DNA from: an uncultured Actinomycetes bacterium
Lineage (GTDB): Bacteria; Actinomycetota; Actinomycetes; S36-B12; UBA5976
DNA length: 36,226 nt
Direction: 5' to 3'
Assembly: GCA_903892635.1 (NCBI GenBank)
Contig: CAITJH010000086.1
Span: 1-36,226, forward strand
Below the pieces are notes generated by a model, which searched no databases, was not told the origin of the DNA, and was given only the letters and a program-made list of their open reading frames with translations. Shown in pieces: positions 9,595 to 17,417 of this stretch. Positions within the stretch are counted from its first letter, which is position 1, and each line of letters begins with the position of its first letter. The position numbers were made by a program, and so were the translations under genes.

Positions 9595-10542
9595 CTATCC
9601 GAGATTCGCGCTTTCGTGGATGGCGATAGCCGCGGCAAGATCCTCAAGTGCAGTTCCAACAGATTTGAAAAATGTTATGTCCTGCGAGTTTGTGCGTCCT
9701 TGCACTGTGCCTCGAGTGAGGTCGTGCAAGTCTCCAAGAATGTCGTCTTCAGTGATGATTCCATCTGCAAGTGGCATCGCGATGTCTCCACCTTCGTGGG
9801 TAGCACCCCAGCGGGTATCGCAATAGATCTTTGCTAAGCGAATGAATTCATCGTCGGTCTCACGTCGAGTTGGAGTGAAGGCGCCGACGGCATCAACGTG
9901 CGTACCGGGCTTGAGCCACTTACCAAAGACGAGTGGAGTCATTGAAAGCGTCGCGGTAGACACAATGTCGCTGCGACCAACCGCACTGACTAAATCTGGG
10001 TGCGCTGTCACTGGTAAGCCCTCGGCCTGAAGTTCTTCAGCAAGCAAGTGGGCTTTACGAATGTTGTGATTCCACAGGTGAACTTCGGTGATCGGACGCA
10101 CCGACATGTGCGCGCGAATCATGAAAGGAGCAAGAGCTCCCGTACCAACCATGGTCAGCACACTGCTTTCAGGGCGCGACAGAAAAGTACTTGCCAAAGC
10201 CGATGCAGCAGCGGTGCGCCAAACGGTCATTCGTGTTCCATCCATTGTTGCGATGGGTTGCCCGGTATCGCCATTGACGAGGTAGTACAAGCCGTGGATG
10301 CTCGGCAGGTTTCGCTCGCCGTTACCTGGATTACTAGTGACGATTTTGATTCCTGCATATTGAGTTGCACTTGGCCCGGTCCACGAAGGCATAAGCAGTA
10401 GGTACTTTTCAGGAGATTCTGACATGGTCAGGTGAATGCGATTCGGGGTCGTCCATTCTCCTTGAAACGCATTATTTAAGGTGTTTACCAGCGATTCGAA
10501 CGTCAGTAGCCCGTCAATGTCCGTTGCATCAAAATGTTTCAT
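9595..10542 (-). CDS. Ornithine cyclodeaminase/mu-crystallin family protein; probably an imine/ketimine or amino-acid dehydrogenase-type member
   Basis: GTRMTVWRTAAASALASTFL, MVGTGALAPFMIRAH (Rossmann), PGTHVDAVGAFTPTRRETDDEF; start set at ATG 10542 with AGGAG-N7-ATG. Confidence 0.85.
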   Translation of the reverse strand: MKHFDATDIDGLLTFESLVNTLNNAFQGEWTTPNRIHLTMSESPEKYLLLMPSWTGPSATQYAGIKIVTSNPGNGERNLPSIHGLYYLVNGDTGQPIATMDGTRMTVWRTAAASALASTFLSRPESSVLTMVGTGALAPFMIRAHMSVRPITEVHLWNHNIRKAHLLAEELQAEGLPVTAHPDLVSAVGRSDIVSTATLSMTPLVFGKWLKPGTHVDAVGAFTPTRRETDDEFIRLAKIYCDTRWGATHEGGDIAMPLADGIITEDDILGDLHDLTRGTVQGRTNSQDITFFKSVGTALEDLAAAIAIHESANLG

Positions 10543-10593
10543 AATGTCACTCCTCTCTAACAAGGGTACTGAGTTAGCGGTAGGGTTTTTCCC

Positions 10594-11175
10594 ATGAGTA
10601 CTCAGTTTGCAGCCCCAGTCGTGGTCGATTCATGGGCCCAAAAATCAGTTGCTAAAAATGTCGTATTGGTCGTTGGCCTCGTGGCATTGACCGCCGTATG
10701 CGCTCAAGTCTCAATTCCGCTGTGGTTCACGCCGGTGCCATTAACCTTGCAGACTTTCGCTGTTCTTGGTGGCGCCGCAGCACTTGGTGCTGAACGCGCT
10801 GTAATCGCTCAGGTGCTCTATGTGCTGCTTGCGGTCGCAGGCGTCCCAGTTCTAGCAGGTGGCGCTTCGGGAGCTCAGACAGTCGTAGGAGCAACTGGCG
10901 GATACCTGGTTGGCTTCGTGGCAGCTTCATACGTTGTTGGACGCATTGCCCAGCGCGGTGCTACTCACACAGTCCGCTCAACAGTTGCTGCCTATGTAGC
11001 CGGTTCTGCCGTCATTTACACATTTGGCGTGTTGTGGCTCGCGCATTACATGGGGATTTCCCTTGGCGCTGCGATCTCGGCAGGAATGACACCATTCTTG
11101 ATCGGCGATGCCATCAAAGCGATCGTTGCTGGCGCGGCGCTTCCATTCGCATGGAAAATTTCGCAAGAGGCATAG
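10594..11175 (+). CDS. bioY: Biotin transporter BioY (ECF S-component)
   Basis: AVCAQVSIPLWFTPVPLTLQTFAVLGGAAALG and GGYLVGFVAASYVVG are BioY-typical; hydrophobic integral membrane protein. Confidence 0.93.
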   Translation: MSTQFAAPVVVDSWAQKSVAKNVVLVVGLVALTAVCAQVSIPLWFTPVPLTLQTFAVLGGAAALGAERAVIAQVLYVLLAVAGVPVLAGGASGAQTVVGATGGYLVGFVAASYVVGRIAQRGATHTVRSTVAAYVAGSAVIYTFGVLWLAHYMGISLGAAISAGMTPFLIGDAIKAIVAGAALPFAWKISQEA

Positions 11176-11188
11176 ACGTTAAATTCTG

Positions 11189-11240
11189 CATAATAACTAT
11201 GCGGCCACGACTTGAGTGTCATGGCCGCATAGTTATTATG
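11189..11240 (+). terminator. Long perfect inverted repeat (19-bp arms) downstream of bioY, candidate terminator or other structured element
   Basis: cataataactatgcggcca (11189-11207) / tggccgcatagttattatg (11222-11240), 14-nt intervening sequence; no clear U-tract. Confidence 0.55.
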
Positions 11241-11339
11241 TCAGTGCAAGGTGCTTAACTTCACACGTCAAACAAATGCAAAGACTGTCTAAAGATAGTA
11301 GTGTTGCACAATAACAACGTCGTTAATTGAGGAGTCACT

Positions 11340-11627
11340 TTGATCGAGCTCGCTCTGCGTGATGAACAGATCGCTCCATACATCGAACGACTTCCAGGGC
11401 CAGTTGTTCGTCTGCACATGAGCGCGACAGACGATTTGTCTTCGGCCCTAAATGCTTGCAGTCAAGATTTGATGGCTGCAGTGAACTGGGCCATCGGTTC
11501 GGTTTACAGTGACGACGAAGCTCCCGGTCGCGTATTTATGCGCAATACCGAAGGTCCCGAGATGGGGACTGTGACTTTGGTCGATCCGTGTATGACCTAC
11601 GGGTCACAAACGCTCGTTCGCCCCTAG
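11340..11627 (+). CDS. Small hypothetical protein (95 aa)
   Basis: ORF with TTG start preceded by GAGGAG; no recognised domain; 3' end overlaps the convergent HTH gene. Confidence 0.6.
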   Translation: MIELALRDEQIAPYIERLPGPVVRLHMSATDDLSSALNACSQDLMAAVNWAIGSVYSDDEAPGRVFMRNTEGPEMGTVTLVDPCMTYGSQTLVRP

Positions 11628-11861
11628 GATTTCGAGAGCCTTCAGTACCTCTGCGGGTGAGGCCTTTAGTGCGCGGCACAAATCTGGAAGCAGGGCAACA
11701 CTTGGTCGGGTTTCTAGCGAAAAATAGCGGTAAAGATTTCCGCGGTTAATTCCAATTTCGTTGGCAACTTCTTCGAGCGATGAATAGCCAAGTTTGTCCA
11801 TTCGTGCGCGTAGCCATTCGAGACCAGTTGCCTGTGACGTGCGAGCTTTTGTGGAAGCCAT
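11604..11861 (-). CDS. Small HTH (XRE-like) DNA-binding protein, 85 aa
   Basis: SSLEEVANEIGINRGNLYRYFSLETRPSVALLPDLCRALKASPAEVL is helix-turn-helix-like; AGGAG upstream. Confidence 0.8.
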   Translation of the reverse strand: MASTKARTSQATGLEWLRARMDKLGYSSLEEVANEIGINRGNLYRYFSLETRPSVALLPDLCRALKASPAEVLKALEILGANERL

Positions 11862-12038
11862 TGGTTGGTAACTCCTGTGATGAATGTGTGCGCCTTCGTA
11901 ATGTCACCTAGAACACGCTTGCTTTGATTTGTTAAACGTAACACTATTTCGGCACACCTGACGCTTAGGGCAGGTGGTATGTCACGAGAGTTTACCGTAA
12001 GCGTAATAAATTTCTGTCAGATTCTTACAAATAGATTG

Positions 12039-12072
12039 CTACTAATGAGTAAGTGGACTTACTCATTAGTAG
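12039..12072 (-). terminator. Perfect 16-bp-arm inverted repeat spanning the MFS gene stop codon
   Basis: ctactaatgagtaagt-gg-acttactcattagtag; overlaps the 3' end of the minus-strand CDS 12059..13288. Confidence 0.6.
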
Positions 12073-13288
12073 ATTCCAAATCGGCAAGAGCCTCGGTCTT
12101 CTCAATCTCTGACAGCGGTCGATCGGCCGCGGATAGTCGAGGCGCTGCATAGGTCCAAATGAATAGCGCCGATGCTGCAAGGGAAAGGCTAACTCCTGCT
12201 AATGCCACTTGAGGAGTCAATTTGTCCACCAGATAAGCGCCGAGTGCCGTGCCAAGGGCCAGCGTGGTTCCTTCAACTGTCCAGAGCCACGCTTGGGCAG
12301 CGGTAGCCGAACCAACTGGTCGCACTGCCTCGACGATTTCCCAGTGGTAGACCATCGAAAAGCCAATTGCCAGACCAATGAAAGCCAAAATGATGCCCAT
12401 AGACCAGCCTGGACGAGTGAGTGCCAGGGGAGCAGCTGATACCGTCACACATAGACTCGCAAGCTTGAATCCACGAAGAGGAGTCACGGCATTCTTTCGA
12501 CCGCCAATGACAAGTCCGCCAATGATGCTTGCCGTAGCCAATGTGGCGATCAGTGGCGCTGACAGTTCAGGGTGAAGTGCTTTTGTTGATGTTGAGGGAA
12601 TGGCAATCTCAAGTAAGCCCCATCCCAAACCAAAGATCATTCCTTCAATAGCAAGAATGCGAAAACTCTTGTCGCGAAGAACTGCAAATGCATTTCCTTC
12701 AGATGGTTCGGGCACCCAATTGCGCGACAGTGGCATGGAAATCATTGCGAGCCCACCGATCAGCATGAAAGCGGCCGTGAGCCATAGGCACTCGTGTGCG
12801 CCAATGTTCAGTGCGACGTACGTTGCAATAACTGGACCAATGACGGTCGTGAGATTCATCATCGTTGTGTCCAAGGCGTATGCAGTTCGTAAATTGTCTG
12901 CTCCTACGGCTGCACGCCACAAGGGGCGAGCAGAAAGATTGATCGGAGGAGAAGACAACCCGACACAAGCGCTAACAATGATGATTGCGACTGAACTGTG
13001 AACTTGGCTCAAGACGATCAGGGAGATTACCCACGATGGAATGAAGAGACTGAGAGGTCGAGTCTGGCCAAATTTATCTATGGCGTGTCCACGCATTCCG
13101 GCAGTCAAACTTGAAGCCACAGTTTCGGCGCCAGTGGCAATACCTGCAATGGTGATGGAACCTGTGACATCGTGTACAAAAAAGTAAGTGGCAAGAGTGA
13201 TCATTGAATACGCTAAGCGACCGGGAAATGTGCTGAGCACAAATCGCTTTACTCCAGGCAAGCTCAGTAAGTTCAAATATGCGCGCAT
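12059..13288 (-). CDS. Major facilitator superfamily transporter
   Basis: 409 aa with multiple hydrophobic helices; MFS-like organisation (RAYLNLLSLPGVKRFVLSTFPGRLAYSMITLATYFFV...). Confidence 0.85.
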   Translation of the reverse strand: MRAYLNLLSLPGVKRFVLSTFPGRLAYSMITLATYFFVHDVTGSITIAGIATGAETVASSLTAGMRGHAIDKFGQTRPLSLFIPSWVISLIVLSQVHSSVAIIIVSACVGLSSPPINLSARPLWRAAVGADNLRTAYALDTTMMNLTTVIGPVIATYVALNIGAHECLWLTAAFMLIGGLAMISMPLSRNWVPEPSEGNAFAVLRDKSFRILAIEGMIFGLGWGLLEIAIPSTSTKALHPELSAPLIATLATASIIGGLVIGGRKNAVTPLRGFKLASLCVTVSAAPLALTRPGWSMGIILAFIGLAIGFSMVYHWEIVEAVRPVGSATAAQAWLWTVEGTTLALGTALGAYLVDKLTPQVALAGVSLSLAASALFIWTYAAPRLSAADRPLSEIEKTEALADLESTNE

Positions 13289-13345
13289 GATCGTTTTCTC
13301 TAGGGTCTTTAGGAACAGACTATCGCGATCATCTACGCTGGTCGC

Positions 13346-13792
13346 ATGAGTGAAGTATCAATAGTTCGTGCCACCGTTGATGATGTGCATGTCTTGCATC
13401 CACTGGTCGAGGCATATCGCGATTTTTATAAGCAGGCACCAAGTGATAAAACGCTTGCGTACTTAAGTGAACGCCTCGCTAACAACGAAGCCATTGTCTA
13501 TCTCGCACTGGTGAATGGTGTTGCTGCAGGTTTTACGATGATCTATCCAACGTTCTCAACGGTTTCGCTGAGTCAGATTTGGCTCCTGAATGATCTTTTT
13601 GTTACTCCTGAATCACGTGGAAATGGAATTGCCAGCACTCTGATGCAGACAGTTGAGGATGCAGCTCGCGAGGCTGGAGCAACGCGTGTGTTCCTTCGCA
13701 CAGCCAATGACAACACTGCTGCACAGGCGCTGTACGAAGGTCGTGGTTGGGTTCAGGACACCGTTTTTCGTCGTTACGACATCATCTTTTAA
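13346..13792 (+). CDS. GNAT family N-acetyltransferase
   Basis: LNDLFVTPESRGNGIASTLMQTVEDAAREAGATRVFLRTANDNTAAQALYEGRGW. Confidence 0.93.
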   Translation: MSEVSIVRATVDDVHVLHPLVEAYRDFYKQAPSDKTLAYLSERLANNEAIVYLALVNGVAAGFTMIYPTFSTVSLSQIWLLNDLFVTPESRGNGIASTLMQTVEDAAREAGATRVFLRTANDNTAAQALYEGRGWVQDTVFRRYDIIF

Positions 13793-13804
13793 AACAGAGT
13801 TGGC

Positions 13805-14056
13805 TTAGATAATTCCAAGCTCGGTGAGCTTTGCCCGTAGGGCTGGATCGCTTGGTTCAGTCAGATGTGTGCCGTCGGGAAAGACGATGACCGGAATCGA
13901 CTGTGCGCCGCCGTTGATCTCGACTACTTTGTCAGCCGCGCCGTCGACTTGCTCAATGTTGATGTATTCGTAGTTGACGTTGAGTTCTTTGAGTAATCGA
14001 TGTGACCGAACACAGTCGCCACACCATTCTGCGCCGTACATAACGATGTCATTCAT
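13805..14056 (-). CDS. Glutaredoxin/mycoredoxin-like protein with CGDC active site
   Basis: MYGAEWCGDCVRSHRLLKELNVNYEYINIEQ ... QSIPVIVFPDGTHLTEP (cis-Pro loop). Confidence 0.9.
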   Translation of the reverse strand: MNDIVMYGAEWCGDCVRSHRLLKELNVNYEYINIEQVDGAADKVVEINGGAQSIPVIVFPDGTHLTEPSDPALRAKLTELGII

Positions 14057-14078
14057 ACTTTCATCATAGGCTTACAGC
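14057..14078. promoter_or_regulatory. Overlapping divergent -10 elements for two leaderless genes
   Basis: 22-bp gap. Plus: TAGGCT (14067-14072)-N6-ATG 14079. Minus: TATGAT (rc of 14063-14068)-N6-ATG 14056. Confidence 0.6.
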
Positions 14079-15032
14079 ATGATGCCATCTCGAAATCTCA
14101 CAACATTGTCTGTCTCGGCTATTGGCCTGGGGTGTATGCCTATGTCGTGGGGATATAACGTTGAAGGGGCTGACCCGGACGAGAGTCGTGCAACATTGCA
14201 TCGAGCAGTAGAACTAGGCGTCACACTCTTTGATACGGCTGATGTTTACGGTCCCTTCACCAACGAAGAAACCATTGGTCAGTTCCTCGTTGCAGAAGGC
14301 TTTCGAGATCAAATTAACATTGCGACCAAATGTGGCCTCATTTTCAAAGACAAAGTGTCATATGCCAACAACGGTGATCCCGATTATGTCGTTCAAGCCT
14401 GCAACGATTCGTTAAGCCGTCTTCAAACGGACTACATCGACCTTTACCAACTCCATCGTGTCGATCCCAAAGTTCCACTCGAAGAAACTTGGGGTGCTAT
14501 GGCGCAGTTAGTTGCAAGTGGAAAGGTGCGCCACATCGGATTGTCCGAAGTGACTGTTGAGCAAATCAAGTTAGCTAATGCGATTCATCCAGTGGCTAGT
14601 GTGCAATCTGAATTGTCTATTTGGACCAGTGAAAATGTCGATAACGGCGTACTGAACTATTGCAATGAGAATGGCATTGGCTTTTTAGCCTATTCGCCGC
14701 TGGGTCGTGGTTTTCTCACTGGCGCTCTTGATTCCAGTGACATCAAGAGCGGCGATTTCCGAAGTAATAATCCTCGATTCACTCCAGAGGCGCTTGCCGC
14801 AAACCAAGCAATTGTGGACGGCATTGCAGCTATTGCGCAACGACATGGAGCAACTGCTGCTCAAATTTCTTTGGCTTGGGTATTGGCACAAGGTCCACAT
14901 GTTGTTCCCATTCCAGGAACGAAGCGCCGCACGTGGCTCGAGCAAAATGTGCAGGCGACGAATATTTCGCTGACCGATCAAGATTTTGCTGAAATTGCGC
15001 AATTACCTAAATCGGTCGCTCCTCGATATTAG
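14079..15032 (+). CDS. Aldo/keto reductase
   Basis: IGLGCMPMSWGY, LFDTADVYGPFTNEETIG, DYIDLYQLHRVDPKVPLEETWGAMAQLVASGKVRHIGLSEV, VPIPGTKRRTWLEQN. Confidence 0.95.
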   Translation: MMPSRNLTTLSVSAIGLGCMPMSWGYNVEGADPDESRATLHRAVELGVTLFDTADVYGPFTNEETIGQFLVAEGFRDQINIATKCGLIFKDKVSYANNGDPDYVVQACNDSLSRLQTDYIDLYQLHRVDPKVPLEETWGAMAQLVASGKVRHIGLSEVTVEQIKLANAIHPVASVQSELSIWTSENVDNGVLNYCNENGIGFLAYSPLGRGFLTGALDSSDIKSGDFRSNNPRFTPEALAANQAIVDGIAAIAQRHGATAAQISLAWVLAQGPHVVPIPGTKRRTWLEQNVQATNISLTDQDFAEIAQLPKSVAPRY

Positions 15033-16912
15033 GAAGTCTCGCCGCTCAGAATCTCTTGGAAGAACTCAAGTTCTTCTCGAGCGCAGGTCACAATGGTTTC
15101 TGCCTGGCGGAAGCCGTGGCTCTCGCCGGCAAATTCGAAGTATTTGTACTTCAGCCCATTTGCAATACAGGCGTCGCGAAACGCTTCAGATTGTGCCGGT
15201 GGGACGATCGGATCATCAAGACCTTGGAAAAAGATCAGCGGAGCGCTGACTTTGTCTGCATGGGTTAATGGAGAGCGCTGAACGTATAGTTCGCGCGTTT
15301 CGGGGAAGGGCCCAACCAACCTGTCCAAGTAGCGAGATTCGAAGTCATGCGTGTCCAAGGCAAGCGGAATGAGATCGGCGACACCATAGTGATCAGCACC
15401 GCCGCTAAAGAGTTGGCTCTGGGTGAGTGCGTTAAGTACGGCAAAACCGCCCGCACTGCCGCCTCGAATAAAGAGCTTGCCTTGATCAACAGTGCCGTTG
15501 TCAATCAAACCCTGTGCCACCGCAATGATGTCTTCGGTATCAACGACGCCCCACTGTCCTCGTAAAGAATTTCGATACTCTCGTCCGTATCCAGTCGAGC
15601 CACCATAGTTAACGTCGACAACCGTGAAGCCTCGTGAGGTCCAGAAAGCAAACTTCAGATTTGCGGCGGCAGAACTATGAGCGGTAGGGCCGCCATGAGC
15701 CGTGATAATGACGGGAGGATTCTCATCCGACGCGACATCGGGATTATGTGCCGGATGCACAATCGCATGAACGACTCTGTCGTTGACGCTTGGCAATGTG
15801 ATGTGTTGCGGTTGAGCGAAGTACTTGACGTCGATAGGAGACTCAAGTTGCTTGATCACCGATTGTTTTTTGTGAGTGTGCAAATCGTATGCTTCGACAC
15901 TTGCAAGCGAGTGTGAATGTTCCGCAACGATGTAAGCATGTGTTGGAGACAGACTCAAGCTGCTCACTTCGGCAATTGCAGGCGTGAAGGCTGTGCACGT
16001 TTTCAAGGCTGGGTCGTATGCCACGAGTTCGCGCGATTCAGGATTGCCGCGCATGCCGATGACTTGGCCATTTGCGCTTATGCGCAGGAAGTTCCAGCCC
16101 ACGATCCACAGTGGCAGCGCCCACTCGGATTCTTCCTGCACCACGTGTTCTCGATCGCCATTCACGGTCACGTGCCAGAGATTCCACCAGTTTGATGCGT
16201 CGCTGATGTAATACAAGGAACGATTGCTATCCCACGCAGGGCTATTGACTGATTCTTCAAGGCCTCCAGCTAAAACCACGACATCGCCAAGTGTGCCGTC
16301 GTCATTGATAGGTGCCACCCGAAGCTCGGTACCGTCCCACGGCATCTGAGGATGTTCCCACGCCACCCATGCCAAGGAATTCTGATCTGGTGACAAAGCT
16401 AAATGTGCATAAAAATGAGATTGATCGTCGAGAACTCGAATGCAGCCATCGGGCTCGATCGCAATAATGGCTCGTGTTGTTTTACCGTGTTTATCAGCTT
16501 CGCGAACGCACCACACCTCGCCATTGCGAATGAGCATGTCGCAATGGCGCCATGAAACACCCTCGGGTGATTCAGGCGTGATTGCGCGAGGTGTACCGCT
16601 CTCGGTCTTCCAGTACAGACGTTGGTCTGATGCTTCGCAAAACAATAACCCCGGTTCGCCATTCCACACCGTTATAAGCCAGCTCAGACCACCCATTTCG
16701 TGTACTCGAGTCTTGGCACTCCACGGCGCTGGAAGTATGTCACCGTACTTGTTGCTGACAACGACATTGCGACCGGCCTCACTAGGTCGGGTTTCATCCC
16801 AGTACACGTCATCGTGAAAACTTTGTACAAACGCCAGACGTGAACCAGCGGTGGCAAGAATTTCAGGTGAGATCGGAGAATCCCAAAATCCTGGTGTTGT
16901 TGAAGAAGTCAT
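15029..16912 (-). CDS. S9 family prolyl oligopeptidase / acylaminoacyl peptidase
   Basis: N-terminal beta-propeller-like region, C-terminal alpha/beta hydrolase with GGSAGGFAVLNAL nucleophile motif and GESHGF. Confidence 0.93.
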   Translation of the reverse strand: MTSSTTPGFWDSPISPEILATAGSRLAFVQSFHDDVYWDETRPSEAGRNVVVSNKYGDILPAPWSAKTRVHEMGGLSWLITVWNGEPGLLFCEASDQRLYWKTESGTPRAITPESPEGVSWRHCDMLIRNGEVWCVREADKHGKTTRAIIAIEPDGCIRVLDDQSHFYAHLALSPDQNSLAWVAWEHPQMPWDGTELRVAPINDDGTLGDVVVLAGGLEESVNSPAWDSNRSLYYISDASNWWNLWHVTVNGDREHVVQEESEWALPLWIVGWNFLRISANGQVIGMRGNPESRELVAYDPALKTCTAFTPAIAEVSSLSLSPTHAYIVAEHSHSLASVEAYDLHTHKKQSVIKQLESPIDVKYFAQPQHITLPSVNDRVVHAIVHPAHNPDVASDENPPVIITAHGGPTAHSSAAANLKFAFWTSRGFTVVDVNYGGSTGYGREYRNSLRGQWGVVDTEDIIAVAQGLIDNGTVDQGKLFIRGGSAGGFAVLNALTQSQLFSGGADHYGVADLIPLALDTHDFESRYLDRLVGPFPETRELYVQRSPLTHADKVSAPLIFFQGLDDPIVPPAQSEAFRDACIANGLKYKYFEFAGESHGFRQAETIVTCAREELEFFQEILSGETS

Positions 16913-16938
16913 TAGTCACTTTCAGTAGGTACTGGAAA

Positions 16939-17319
16939 TTAGAGCAGGGGATACGAACCGTCTTCATCGTGCTTTTCGGTTCCAACGACTGCTGGGTTGA
17001 AAACGCAAATGAGCCGTAGGTCTGTAATGGCTGTGAGTTTGTGTCGGTCGTGCTTATCTAACGTGTACGAAACGCCGGGGTGGATTGAAAACACTTCATT
17101 GGTCGTCAGGTCTTGAACTTCGCCAGTTCCCTCAATGCAGAGGTTGGCTTCGATGTGATGTTTATATTCCAATGTCAGGCTTGTTCCAGCCTCGAGGAAT
17201 GTGTCGTGCAATGAAAATCCCACACCGTCGATGCGAGTCAGATGACGCACACTTGTGCCGCCGTTGAACTGCGAGTGGTTTGGGCCACCGATTAAATCTG
17301 CCTTATCTCTGATGATCAT
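16939..17319 (-). CDS. ectC: Orphan EctC-like L-ectoine synthase (cupin)
   Basis: GFSLHDTFLEAGTSLTLEYKHHIEANLCIEGTGEVQDLTTNEVFSIHPGVSYTLDKHDRHKL...LICVFNPAVVGTEKHDEDGSYPLL closely resembles EctC; no ectA or ectB in the window. Confidence 0.87.
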   Translation of the reverse strand: MIIRDKADLIGGPNHSQFNGGTSVRHLTRIDGVGFSLHDTFLEAGTSLTLEYKHHIEANLCIEGTGEVQDLTTNEVFSIHPGVSYTLDKHDRHKLTAITDLRLICVFNPAVVGTEKHDEDGSYPLL

Positions 17320-17338
17320 GCCGTCAGCCTACAATCGC

Positions 17339-17371
17339 AAAGGCCCTGCTACCGAGGTAACAGGGCCTTTG
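17339..17371 (-). terminator. Hairpin downstream of glnA1
   Basis: Minus strand AAAGGCCCTGTTACC-TC-GGTAGCAGGGCCTTT; the single non-Watson-Crick position is a U.G wobble only on the minus-strand RNA. Confidence 0.7.
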
Positions 17372-17374
17372 GTT

Positions 17375-17394
17375 CTTTCGAGGCGACTCGAAAG
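17375..17394 (-). other. Second 8-bp hairpin 4 nt from the glnA1 terminator hairpin
   Basis: ctttcgag-gcga-ctcgaaag perfect inverted repeat. Confidence 0.55.
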
Positions 17395-17417
17395 GCTGCC
17401 AAATTTCTTAGCGGGAT

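Noticed and set aside
11955-11976. cacctg...caggtg inverted repeat upstream of the HTH gene
   Set aside because: Only 6-bp arms with a 10-nt spacer; expected by chance at this size.
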